From: Neobacillus sp. FSL H8-0543
Lineage (GTDB): Bacteria > Bacillota > Bacilli > Bacillales > Cytobacillaceae
Length of the DNA stretch: 64,000 nt
Assembly (NCBI RefSeq): GCF_038592905.1
Contig: NZ_CP151943.1
Location: 4,538,501 to 4,602,500, forward strand
Reading direction: 5' to 3'
Below the pieces are notes generated by a model. The model searched no databases and was not told where the DNA came from. It worked only from the letters and a program-made list of their open reading frames with translations. This document shows positions 1-9,400 of the stretch, piece after piece; position 1 is the stretch's first letter; every line of letters starts with the position of its first letter. A program made the translations under genes and the position numbers.

Positions 1-52
1 AATAACGGGTTTGCCTACAGTTTTTTTTGTTTTAGGTTCTATTAAATTGGGC

Positions 53-184
53 TGTTGATTTCCGCTCCAGGCGCTTCGCTTTCCGCGGGCGTGCCGGGGA
101 GCCTCCTCGGCGCTTATGCGCCTGCGGGGTCTCCCACAGCCCCGTACTCCCGCAGGAGTCTCGCGCCTTCCGCTCCAATCAACA
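53..184 (+). repeat. ~130-bp interspersed element, copy 1
   Basis: A GC-rich 132-bp block in AT-rich surroundings. It begins TGTTGATT and ends with the inverted AATCAACA, and CCGCTCC occurs just inside both ends. A related 130-bp block lies in the opposite orientation at 63738-63867. It has no reading frame of note and no transposase, so it resembles a MITE or other non-autonomous interspersed repeat. Positions 1-52 and 185-260 show nothing else recognisable. Confidence 0.8.
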
Positions 185-260
185 TAGTTTTAAAATCAAC
201 AATAGCCTTTAACAGAGCCTTGTTTTAAAATAGAAGTAATAAAATCTTGAGGTGATGACA

Positions 261-1606
261 ATGCTTTCGAAACATAATTCTATTCAACGAGATCAAATTG
301 AAATGATTGCTTAGACCAACTTGTTCCAACCAACCATCTGGTTCGTAAAATTGAGTCGGCAATTGATTTCTCTTTTATATATGACTTAGTGAAAGATATG
401 TATTCGGAAGTAGGTCGTCCAAGTATAGATCCAGTTATCTTGATTAAATTAACCTTCATTCAATATACCTTCGGTATTCGCTCGATGCGAAAGACGATTG
501 AAGAAGTAGAAACAAACATGGCCTATCGATGGTTCTTGGGTTACGGTTTCCATGATAAAGTTCCGCACTTCTCCACTTTTGGGAAAAAGATTTAAAGATA
601 CAGACCTGTTTGAACAGATCTTCTATCATATTTTAAAGACAGCTACCAAGAAAAAGTTGATTAGTGCAGAACATGTTTTCGTGGACTCCACCCATGTAAA
701 AGCAAGTGCGAACAAACGGAAGTTCGAAAAGAAAGTCGTTCGCAAAGAAATTCGGGCTTATCAAGATCGTCTTCAAGAGGAGATTAATCAAGATCGAGAG
801 GGCCATGGGAAAAAGCCATTCCCACCGGATAAGTTCGAAAAGAATGAATCGAAAGAAATTAAAGAGAGTACAACCGATCCGGAAAGTGGTTACTACGTCA
901 AAGACGAACGGACAAAACAGTTTGCCTATTCCTTCCATGCGGCCGCTGATCGAAACGGTTTTGTCCTCGGTACGATTGTGATAACAGGTAATACACATGA
1001 TAGTAATATGTTAGAGCCTTTAGTTGAACAAGTAGTTGAGAATGTAGGAAAGCCTAAAGCTGTTGCGGCAGATGCTGCTTATAAAACACCTGCCATTTCG
1101 AATTATCTATTAGAAAACGAAATTACTCCAGCTTTACCATATACACGCCCACGTACAAAAGATGGATTCTTCCGAAAACATGAGTATGTGTATGATGAAC
1201 ATTTTGACTGTTACCTTTGCCCGGCAAGCGATGTCTTGAAATATTCTACAACGAATAAAGAGGGCTATCGTGAGTACAAATCACCAAAACACATCTGTGC
1301 TAAGTGTCCTTTTTTAGAGCAGTGTACCGAAAGTAAAGACCATCAAAAAGTGGTGACACGTCATATTTGGCAAGAATATGTGGAAGAAGCAGATCATCTC
1401 CGCCATCACATAGATGTAAAACCAATTTATGAGAAACGCAAAGAAACGATAGAGCGTGTATTGCAAATGCAAAAGAAAAGCATGGCATGCGTTGGACAAC
1501 GTTAAGGGGACTTAAAAAATTGTCAATGCAGGCGATGCTTACTTTCGCATCCATGAATTTAAAGAAGATGGCCAACTGGACTTGGCAAGGTCCAGAAATT
1601 ATCTAA
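261..1606 (+). pseudogene. IS1182-family transposase, multiply frameshifted
   Basis: This is the remnant of a DDE transposase of the IS1182 group, which would have moved its own insertion sequence. The reading starts at ATG 261 after a good ribosome site (TTGAGGTGATG), meets a stop at 312-314, resumes in a second frame to 595, then a third frame from about 580 to 1505. Conserved C-terminal text (GMRWTTLRG, MANWTWQGPE) reappears in yet another frame and ends at the TAA at 1604-1606. Shifts therefore lie near 310, 585 and 1460, each consistent with loss of one or a few bases. The middle section keeps the family Cys-rich segment (CPASD, CAKCPFLEQC). No functional protein is expected. The element ends are not clear, and no matching left inverted repeat or target duplication was found. 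Confidence 0.88.
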
Positions 1607-1666
1607 GTAGACACCTTGAAGAGGTCTATCTGTAACTTAATCGACTGAAAAAAGCAGAAAAAATCA

Positions 1667-1704
1667 AAAAGGGGTTCGGAATGCTAGCATTCCGAACCCC
1701 TTTT
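1667..1704. terminator. Long perfect hairpin at the IS remnant's right side
   Basis: An 18-bp perfect stem (AAAAGGGGTTCGGAATGC and its complement) with a 2-nt loop. The minus strand continues into a T-rich run, so it could terminate catE transcripts. It may also be a palindromic piece of the insertion-sequence end. Confidence 0.6.
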
Positions 1705-1717
1705 GTCGACAATCTGA

Positions 1718-1747
1718 GACACTCACGTGTAGTGAGTGTCTTTTTTT
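1718..1747 (+). terminator. Rho-independent terminator
   Basis: Stem GACACTCAC/GTGAGTGTC with a short loop, followed by seven T residues. It would stop plus-strand transcription coming from the IS remnant. Confidence 0.7.
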
Positions 1748-1775
1748 ATGCTTTTAAAAGCAATTGTAGCGTAAC

Positions 1776-2624
1776 TTAAACAAGTAATTTTATTCGATTC
1801 CCTGATGGGTCTGCGGTAAAATATTTACCATTTTCTTCTGTTACTTTTGTTCCAATTTTTTCTAATCGCACAATAGCCTCTTGTCTAGCTTCCTTACTTG
1901 GAAGTACGAGAGAATACCAGTTCAGTCCGACACTGTTTTCAGGTGGTGTGGGAGCACCAACGCCTGCCCAGGTGTTTAAGCCAATGTGGTGATGGTATTT
2001 TCCGGTAGAGATGAACAATGCTTGCGGGCCATAGCGAGCAACAACATTGAATCCAAGCCCCTTAACGTAAAATTCCTCAATTTTTTGTAATTCAGATACC
2101 TGTAGATGGATATGTCCCATGACAGTACCTGCTGGAAGTCCTCCCCATGCTTCACCTTTACCAGCTTCAAGAATCCCTTGTGCATCGATAGGGTCTGTTG
2201 TCATTTCTACATCATTGTTATTCCATTTCCAGGTTGATGAAGGTCGGTCTGAATAAATTTCAATTCCATTACCATCTGGATCATCAAGATATAGCGCTTC
2301 ACTTACGAGATGGTCACCCGCTCCTAAGCGAACGTTCCGTTTAATTAGATGCTGTAAAACCCTTCCCAGATCCGAGCGTTCAGGCAATAGAAGGGCAAAG
2401 TGGTATAATCCTGTAGTTTTCTGCTGCTTTGCTATCGCATTGTCCGGTTGTTCAATGGACAACAAAGCTGTTTTTCCATTGGCAGTAAGTTTAACTTTTT
2501 TCTCGGTGCGTTCTAAAATTTGAAACCCGATAACTTCCTGATAAAATGTAAGCGATCGTTCAATATTTTCAACCTTTAAGTTTACTTCTGCAACAAAAGT
2601 ATTTGGATAAGAATGAAAATTCAT
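1776..2624 (-). CDS. catE: Catechol 2,3-dioxygenase (CatE-like)
   Basis: A 282-residue ring-cleaving extradiol dioxygenase of the vicinal-oxygen-chelate (glyoxalase) superfamily. Two repeats of the fold are visible, about residues 5-120 and 165-280. Likely Fe(II) ligands are a His near the start of the second module (MGHIHLQV) and a late acidic residue. Family knowledge: CatE opens catechol to 2-hydroxymuconic semialdehyde and protects Bacillus from catechols and quinones. The ATG at 2624 was chosen over an upstream TTG at 2639 because the ribosome site GGAGGT (2632-2637) sits 7 nt ahead of it. The gene is divergent from an HxlR regulator at 2792, as expected for CatR control. B. subtilis pairs catE with the DoxX-type gene catD; no catD is present here. 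Confidence 0.88.
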   Translation of the reverse strand: MNFHSYPNTFVAEVNLKVENIERSLTFYQEVIGFQILERTEKKVKLTANGKTALLSIEQPDNAIAKQQKTTGLYHFALLLPERSDLGRVLQHLIKRNVRLGAGDHLVSEALYLDDPDGNGIEIYSDRPSSTWKWNNNDVEMTTDPIDAQGILEAGKGEAWGGLPAGTVMGHIHLQVSELQKIEEFYVKGLGFNVVARYGPQALFISTGKYHHHIGLNTWAGVGAPTPPENSVGLNWYSLVLPSKEARQEAIVRLEKIGTKVTEENGKYFTADPSGNRIKLLV

Positions 2625-2676
2625 ATTTATTACCTCCAAGTGGTTTAAGAACGAATTTTTTATGATTGTAAGTTAG

Positions 2677-2733
2677 TTACTTTATGTAAGTAATTATATT
2701 TTTATTATTAAGGTATGTCAAGTAAGTTACTTG
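2677..2733. promoter_or_regulatory. Two palindromic operators in the catE/catR divergent promoter
   Basis: Site 1 (2677-2693) is TTACTT, 5 nt, AAGTAA. Site 2 (2719-2733) is the perfect 15-nt palindrome CAAGTAAGTTACTTG. Both contain the TTACTT/AAGTAA core and lie between divergent catE and the HxlR gene, so they are likely binding sites for that regulator. Assignment to the regulator is inference. Confidence 0.7.
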
Positions 2734-2791
2734 TAGAAAATTATTTGATTCCGTGTTATAAGTGTATATAATAGAAATGGGAGTGATTAAT

Positions 2792-3112
2792 TTGAATAAA
2801 TCTATTATTTGCCCTAGATTTAATAATGCAATGAAAATTCTTAGTCAGCGCTGGTCTGGATTAGTTATATATCAACTGCTTAACGGCCCACAACGGTTCT
2901 GTTCCATTGAATCGTCAATCGGAATAAGCGGGAGAGTCCTTTCAGAAAGGTTAAAGGATTTGGAGAGTCAAGGAATTGTGAAGCGAGAAGTCTTTCCGGA
3001 AACTCCTGTCCGTATTGAATATTCTTTGACAGAAAAGGGATTATCATTACAGCCAATTATGAAAGAAATAGAGAAATGGTCACAAAATTGGTTACATCTT
3101 GTGGATGAGTAA
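2792..3112 (+). CDS. catR: HxlR/DUF24-family redox-sensing regulator (CatR-like)
   Basis: A 106-residue winged-helix regulator of the HxlR (MarR/DUF24) family. The family core is plain: an N-terminal CPRF, then LSQRWSGLVIYQL, SGRVLSERLKDLE and a wing ending near RIEYSLTEKG. Starting at TTG 2792, with ribosome site GGAGTG 6 nt upstream, puts a Cys at position 7. This matches the conserved sensing Cys7 of Bacillus CatR and YodB; the GTG at 2762 would add ten residues. Inferred role: repressor of the divergent catE, and probably of itself, released by quinones or disulfide stress. It is the only cysteine near the N-terminus. Confidence is high for the family and moderate for the exact orthologue. 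Confidence 0.82.
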   Translation: MNKSIICPRFNNAMKILSQRWSGLVIYQLLNGPQRFCSIESSIGISGRVLSERLKDLESQGIVKREVFPETPVRIEYSLTEKGLSLQPIMKEIEKWSQNWLHLVDE

Positions 3113-3142
3113 TCCATAAACAAAATGAAAAATTTAAAGTTT

Positions 3143-3187
3143 AAAAAAGCAAACATGTTGGGGTTCACCTTACATGTTTGCTTTTTT
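3143..3187. terminator. Bidirectional terminator
   Basis: Stem AAAAAGCAAACATG pairing with CATGTTTGCTTTTT around a 15-nt loop, with A-run and T-run on the two sides. It lies after catR and overlaps the last codons of the minus-strand gene ending at 3170, so it serves both. Confidence 0.8.
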
Positions 3188-3361
3188 AGCTTTACGCTTT
3201 TTTGTAAAATTTTTAATTACATAGATTCCAGCAATGAGAGCAAGCAGATTCAATGAATCTCCAAGGTTAATCGTTAGTTGAAAGTTATTATTCACTCTAA
3301 CCCTGTTTTTATTATTATTTGTACTTGATTGATTACTTTCTTCTTCCACTTCTTTTTTCAA
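3170..3361 (-). CDS. Small protein with one hydrophobic segment, unknown function
   Basis: A 63-residue protein from TTG 3361, supported by a strong ribosome site GGGAGGTG (3369-3376) 7 nt upstream. The first half is acidic and Asn/Ser-rich. A hydrophobic stretch at about residues 36-50 (LNLLALIAGIYVIKN) is followed by a basic tail (KKRKAKKA), as in a single-pass membrane peptide. I do not recognise the family. It shares its terminator with catR but is convergent with it. Confidence 0.6.
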   Translation of the reverse strand: MKKEVEEESNQSSTNNNKNRVRVNNNFQLTINLGDSLNLLALIAGIYVIKNFTKKRKAKKANM

Positions 3362-3602
3362 AAAGAAACACCTCCCTACTTAACTATATAATAGGTAGGG
3401 ATGGACAAAAATTCCTATTTCTTAAATTGACTAACATCTGGAAGGGGATTTTGAAGTTTCATTAATCCTTTGGCTATAAATGCTTATTTCTCCACTAATT
3501 GTACAAAATAGGAATTAATGTATATCGTTGTAGTTGATATGATAATCGATTAATCCAATGGCTAAAACGCATTTGGAATTTACATAAAGGAAGAGATGAC
3601 CT

Positions 3603-4412
3603 ATGACAACGTTTGATTTACATACCCACCATGATCGTTGTGGACACGCAAGAGGGATTATTCGTGATTATATTGAAGCAGCAATTGATAGGGGGTTGGA
3701 TATCATTGGAATATCCGATCATACACCTTATTTTTCTAGTGAAGAAGATCAACCCTACCCGCATATCACCATGGCAAAAAGCCAATTTACTGAGTATGTG
3801 AAGGAAGTACAAAGCCTGAAACAATTGTATAGCGGGAAAATTGACGTATTGCTTGGAATAGAGGCAGATTTCTTTCCTGAGCAGGTTGAAAATTATCGTT
3901 TTCATTTTGAAAAGTACGCGTTTGATTACATCATTGGTTCTGTTCATCATGTTGAAGGTGTTAGTATTTTTAATAGGGGTCGCTGGGATGGACTTAGTAC
4001 CCAAGATAAAGTTCGAACAAAAGAAACATATTACTCCCTGATTGAACAATCTGCCAAAAGTGGTTTGTTTCAAATCCTGGGACATATTGATGCGATGAAG
4101 GGATTTTATCCGGCTTTTTCCTCGATTCAATCAGAGGTAGTCGAACATACGCTTAAGGTTATTGGAGAATGCGATGTAGCAATAGAAATCAACACCTCTG
4201 GTAAGACAAAGGACGTCGGGGGTTGGTATCCAGCAGATAATATCTTAGAGATGGCACGGAAATACGGAGTAACGGTTACTTTTGGTTCGGATGCCCATGA
4301 CCCGGAAAGGGTCGGTGACGAATTTGAAATCGTCCAAGGGAGACTTAAGGAAATAGGCTTTAAAGAGTGGGTTTATTTTAAAGAAAAGAAGAGAATTTCA
4401 GTAAAACTTTAA
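3603..4412 (+). CDS. hisJ: Histidinol-phosphatase, PHP family (HisJ-like)
   Basis: A 269-residue PHP-domain phosphatase; B. subtilis HisJ (YtvP) is 268 residues. It should dephosphorylate histidinol phosphate to histidinol in histidine synthesis, in the cytoplasm. PHP metal-site motifs are in order: DLHTHHDRCGH at the N-terminus, ISDHT near residue 40, an acidic GIEADF near 88, GSVHH near 117, GHID near 160 and GSDAHDPE near 228. A weak ribosome site (AAGGAAGAG) precedes the ATG. It stands alone, away from other his genes, as in B. subtilis. A terminator follows at 4421. Related PHP phosphatases act on other phosphoesters, so the substrate is by homology. Confidence 0.85.
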   Translation: MTTFDLHTHHDRCGHARGIIRDYIEAAIDRGLDIIGISDHTPYFSSEEDQPYPHITMAKSQFTEYVKEVQSLKQLYSGKIDVLLGIEADFFPEQVENYRFHFEKYAFDYIIGSVHHVEGVSIFNRGRWDGLSTQDKVRTKETYYSLIEQSAKSGLFQILGHIDAMKGFYPAFSSIQSEVVEHTLKVIGECDVAIEINTSGKTKDVGGWYPADNILEMARKYGVTVTFGSDAHDPERVGDEFEIVQGRLKEIGFKEWVYFKEKKRISVKL

Positions 4413-4420
4413 CCTCAATG

Positions 4421-4454
4421 AAAATAGAGCTGACATTTATCAGCTCTATTTTTA
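4421..4454 (+). terminator. Rho-independent terminator after hisJ
   Basis: Stem AAAATAGAGCTGA/TCAGCTCTATTTT with a short loop, followed by T residues. Confidence 0.8.
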
Positions 4455-4595
4455 TTTGGGTAAATTAAAGCAAAGGTATTGCGTTTCTTTTTTGAGGTCA
4501 AGTATCTTCTGCAAGATAAAGCATTTAAAGGTAAATAAATTGAAAGTAGAGTATAATGAAATTTTGGAATTAAATTATTTTCTAGGAGTTATTTT

Positions 4596-5954
4596 ATGAA
4601 TCAGACTTTTACGTTGAAGGAAAAGACAAAGCAAATCTTTGTTCTGTTGATTCCGATACTTATTACACAGCTTGGTATGTTTTCAATGATTTTTTTTAAT
4701 ACTATTATGTCGGGAAAATACAATTCTTCCGACCTTGCAGGAGTGGCGATTGGTTCCTCGATTTGGAATCCGATTTTTACTGGGATAAGTGGTATTCTTC
4801 TTGCCGTATCTCCCATTGCAGCACAACGATTTGGTGAGAAGAAAGGCGGGGAAGTAGCCTCTGTTGTCAGGCACGGGATTTATCTTGCATTTATGATTAC
4901 CATTTTGGTGATGGTTTTAGGGGCTTTCATGTTAAATCCAATTTTGGATAAAATGAATTTGCCTGCAAGTGTTCAAAACACAGCTTTTAATTATTTGGTA
5001 GGTTTAAGTTTTGGAATATTACCGTTATTTATTTTTAACGTTCTTCGATCCTTTATCTATGCCTTAGGGAAAACACGGATAGTCATGGTAATACTGCTTT
5101 TATCATTACCGTTTAATTTCTTCTTGAACTATGTACTAATTTTCGGTCACTGGGGGTTTCCTGAACTAGGTGGTGCAGGTGCAGGGTATGCGACTTCAAT
5201 TACCTATTGGCTGATTGCTGGTATGACTGTGTTTCTGGTTGTGACGCGTGATCCATTTTCGTCGTTTTCTATTTTCTCAAATATTAAGGATTTCTCGTTT
5301 GAAAAGTGTAAGGAGATTCTAAAAATTGGCGTTCCGATGGGGCTTTCAACATTTTTTGAATCAAGTATGTTTGCGGTTGTAACAATTTTATTAAGCAAGT
5401 TTAATATTACAACAATTGCTTCTTACCAATCTGCATTAAATATTGTGTCTTTTCTCTATATGATCCCGATAAGTATTTCGATGGCACAAACCGTGCTAGT
5501 CGGATATGAAGTGGGTGCCAGGAGGTACAAAGATGCTAAAACCTACAGTTGGCTGGGAATCTATCTTGCGATCCTGATCTCACTCATCACAGGGTTATTA
5601 GTTGTTTTGTTCCGCTATCAGGTTGCAGGGTTTTATTCAAATGAAGCAGCTGTTATCAACCTAACAGCAAACTTTCTCATCTTTGCGTTATTTTTTCAAA
5701 TCTCTGATGCCATACAAGTGACTGCACAGGCAGCGTTAAGAGGCTATAAAGATGTTAATCTTTCTTTTGTAATGACCTTAATTGCCTACTGGATGATTTG
5801 TCTGCCGGTTGGATACCTATTAGCCAATTATACCAGCCTTGGTGCAAGAGGCTATTGGATTGGCCTAACCTTCGGACTGCTCGCGGCAGGCATCGCCCTA
5901 TCAATAAGACTTATCTACATCCAAAAACGAAAATTCATCCACCAACAAGGTTGA
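4596..5954 (+). CDS. norM: MATE-family multidrug efflux transporter
   Basis: A 452-residue polytopic membrane protein with about twelve hydrophobic segments and the two-fold repeat of the MATE family. It should export cationic drugs or metabolites using a Na+ or H+ gradient. The opening (LIPILITQLGMFSMIFFNTIMSG) and the LGKTRIVM and ALRGYKDV loops are typical of NorM-type members such as B. subtilis YojI, which is the same length. It is monocistronic: hisJ is closed off by a terminator upstream and 512 bp of non-coding DNA follows. The substrate cannot be read from sequence. Confidence 0.88.
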   Translation: MNQTFTLKEKTKQIFVLLIPILITQLGMFSMIFFNTIMSGKYNSSDLAGVAIGSSIWNPIFTGISGILLAVSPIAAQRFGEKKGGEVASVVRHGIYLAFMITILVMVLGAFMLNPILDKMNLPASVQNTAFNYLVGLSFGILPLFIFNVLRSFIYALGKTRIVMVILLLSLPFNFFLNYVLIFGHWGFPELGGAGAGYATSITYWLIAGMTVFLVVTRDPFSSFSIFSNIKDFSFEKCKEILKIGVPMGLSTFFESSMFAVVTILLSKFNITTIASYQSALNIVSFLYMIPISISMAQTVLVGYEVGARRYKDAKTYSWLGIYLAILISLITGLLVVLFRYQVAGFYSNEAAVINLTANFLIFALFFQISDAIQVTAQAALRGYKDVNLSFVMTLIAYWMICLPVGYLLANYTSLGARGYWIGLTFGLLAAGIALSIRLIYIQKRKFIHQQG

Positions 5955-5962
5955 CACAACAG

Positions 5963-6013
5963 GGTGACAGGCACCGCTCGTGGACAGTGTCCACCTGAGG
6001 CGGACACTGTCAG
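5963..6013. repeat. Small palindromic repeat GTGGACAGTGTCCAC, copy 1; possible terminator
   Basis: The unit GGTGACAGGCACC-GCTCG is followed by the palindrome TGGACAGTGTCCA, and GGACACTGTC downstream can pair with GACAGTGTCC. A reverse-oriented copy lies at 45682-45715 and a divergent hairpin at 51926-51953. It sits just past the MATE gene, where it could end transcription. The rest of 5955-6466 holds one more hairpin (6273-6328) and no gene. Confidence 0.6.
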
Positions 6014-6272
6014 CGATTTTCCAGTTTTAAGGAAAGTAGATTTCTAGTTTGTCGGATTGGTTCCTTAGAGTGTAGTAGTTGGTTTTACGAGATGATTTGC
6101 ATCACACTCTGGGCTTCAAAATTACTATAGTATATCAAGTAACTTTTGTAAGGTTAGTAGGTTAGTAAAGTTAAAAATCAAAATTATCAGAAATTTACTT
6201 TTGCTTTTATAATCATTGTGATAGTATTAACTTTGAAAGATTAATAATGGATCTCATGTGACTGGTACGATC

Positions 6273-6328
6273 AGGCATGGTGGTAAGGAGGAGGTTTAAA
6301 ACCCTTTCTCATACCCCCATGCCTTTTT
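6273..6328 (+). terminator. Terminator-like hairpin upstream of the GH84 gene
   Basis: The arm GGCATGGTGGTA (6274-6285) pairs with TACCCCCATGCC (12 bp, one mismatch) and is followed by TTTTT. No gene ends close upstream, so it may be an attenuator in the leader of the GH84 gene or the end of a short untranslated transcript. Confidence 0.5.
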
Positions 6329-6466
6329 GGTTTTTCAACCTAAAATTGCTCATTAATTAAGTGTTCACACTTGGTTAGGAAGGCGTTTTTATTTGAGGTA
6401 GTTTCATCTGGATGAGATTCCATGTAAAAAGTGGTAAGAATCATTAAATTAGGAGGGATTTTTTTG

Positions 6467-9400
6467 ATGGAAGTTAGGCAAATGGCTAAGAAGGGTTTAT
6501 ACGGTTTAACGATTGCATTATTACTAGTAAGTTCTATTTTTACTCCAGTACATACAATTGCATCCGCCAATGGGACTGTCACTAGCACTTCAACAGAAAC
6601 CGATAATTATGAAATTTACCCTTTACCCCAAAATGAAAAATATTTGGGAACAGATTTTACAATAACGGATGTGGTGAATATAGTAATTGATCCTACCGTA
6701 GATGAATCAACAAGAGACTTCTTAACGAAGATATTGGAAGCAAAATCAATAAAGGGCACTTTTTCCGATCAAGTTGTGTCAGATAAAACCAATATCGTGA
6801 TCGGTATTAAAGATTCAACTGGTAGTGCTGAAAATTTTATTAATACAAATGTTGAATATGATTCAGCCATATTAAATGAAATTGACGGGTATGTTTTGAA
6901 TATTGATAAGGAACTTGAGGAGAAGGGCACAATTGCCATACTTGGATCCACGACAGATGCAGCATATTATGCCCTTGCCACCCTAAAAATGATTTTAAAT
7001 CAAATTCCTGGAAAAAGTATTAAATCAGTGAAATATGAAGACTTTGCTGATTCAAAATGGCGTGGATTTATTGAAGGGTTTTACGGTTTTCCATGGTCAC
7101 ATGAAGATCGAATAAGTTTAATGAAATTCGGCGGAGAGTTTAAGATGAATTCTTATATCTTTGCGCCAAAGGATGACTTGTACCATAACTCCGCATGGAG
7201 AACACCATATCCAGCAGAGGAGTTAGTGAAAATCAAAGAGCTTGTAGATGCGGGGCATGAATCAAAAACTCAATTTATTTGGGCGATTCATCCTGGATTT
7301 AACATGATTAAATGGAATGATTATGAAAATGAACTGCAAACATTACTTAATAAGCTAGATCAACTTTATGATGTGGGTGTCCGTCAATTTGGCTTATTTA
7401 TGGATGATATCAGTACTGCACAATCGTTAACGGATAAAGACAAACATGTAAAATTAATTACCGATGTAGCAAACTGGCTTGCAGCCAAGGGCGATGTAAA
7501 ACCGTTAATTTATTGTCCTCCATTCTATAATCAAGGTTGGACGGGTGAAAACGGTAAGCCTTATCTCCGCGCCTTAGCAGCTGTCCCAGAAAATGTTGAG
7601 ATCATGTGGACTGGTAGGAGTGTCGTAGGTTCGGTAAACACGACCGATATGCAATGGCCAAAGGATTTGCATGGTAGAGATCCGTATATGTGGCTAAATT
7701 GGCCGGTTAATGATTACAAGGATTCAAGATTGATGCTGGGTAAAGGAGAAGTCCTGCAGCCTGGCACACATAACATTGCGGGGGTCGTCTCAAATCCTAT
7801 GGGACACGCAGAATTATCGAAAATTGCTTTATTTGCTGTGGCGGATTTCACCTGGAATAGTGATGATTTCAATGATGATGAGAGTTGGTTAGATTCATTC
7901 AAATATGTTGCGCCAGAGGTGGCTTCAGAATTGAATACAATAGCCTATCACTTAAGTGACCCTGCCCCAAGTGGTCATGGGCTTCAAGTAGGTGAATCAG
8001 AGAATATTAAGGCTGCACTTGAATTGTTTTTAAAGAAATTTTCAAAAGGAGAGTCCATTCAAGAAGTTGGGAATCAATTAATAGCTGAATTCGATAAAGT
8101 TTCACTTGCGATAAATGATTTTAAGGAGAAAAGCCTAAATAAAAACATGGTGGAAGAAATTGAGCCCTGGCTTAACAGTCTTGGATTGGTCATTAAATCT
8201 GCTAAAAGTTCAACTGAAGCAGCGATTGCCCTTCAAAATAATGATTTAAACTCAACATGGGAAGGTCTTGCAAAAGCTGTAAACTCGATGTCAGCATCGG
8301 AAAAATTTACAATTAAGAAATTAAAGTATCCTGATGTAACGGTAGAAGCGGGTACAAAGAGATTAGTACCGTACGCTAATGAATTGATAAAAATATTAGA
8401 TACCAGGATTTCTTTAGCAATTGATCCAGAATTTACGAATATCATCCCAATGAGTTCGTATGGTTCTTTGTCTAGTTTAGATCGGATGGTAGATGGAGAT
8501 TTAGGTACCAATACCTATATCCAGACCGTTCAAAAGAATGGTGACTGGTATGGAGTTGATTTTGGAAAATCAATCAACGTTCATGATATTGAAATCATTC
8601 AAGGAAGAACGGATGGAGATCATGATATTTTTCAAAGAGGTGTATTAGAGTATTCAAATGATATGGAAACATGGACAGCGATTGGCGAAGAAAGATCAGG
8701 ATTTAAAATAATCGAAAAAGGACTTGATCTTGAGGCAAGATATGTGAGGTATAGATTGACGCATGCCGGTATCCCAGGGGGGAAACCAGATTTATGGACG
8801 GCTATAAGAGAATTCTCAGTGAATGCGAACAAAGGAAAAGCAGAAGTTTATACGAATGTTTCTGGGCTAACGGAAATAGATGTTGCCGCTACAGATGAAA
8901 CAATCGAACTTTCAGGCTTAAAAAGTATGACATTGAAACCTGAACAATATATTGGAATTCAATTACCTTCTATTGAACATGTAGTGGGAATAACCCTTGA
9001 AAGTACCGATTCGAATTTGGTACTAGAGTCATCCGAAAACGGAGTTGAATGGAAAAAGGTAACAGTTGATGGTCCTTATGATAATGCAGCCTATCTTAGG
9101 TTGATGAATAAGGAAGACGATGAAATCACTGTAAATGTAAGTAAACTCTTGATTAAAATTCAAAAGTTTTCTGAGCCTAAAATTAGTCATAACTATGAAA
9201 GTATTTATAGTGGGAATGTTAATAATTTATTCGATGGAAAATTAGAAGCAAAAACATGGTTTGGTGGAATGCAAAACGCTGGAAAATATGTACAGATTGA
9301 TATGGGTGGAATTGTAAACGTGCAAAATGTGGCAGTGGTCATTAATGATGGGGAAGGCGACTATTTTAGAGAAGGAGACTTGCAGATATCAATAGATGGT

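Noticed and set aside
633..998. Antisense ORF inside the transposase remnant
   Set aside because: Shadow of the transposase coding frame, without its own ribosome site.
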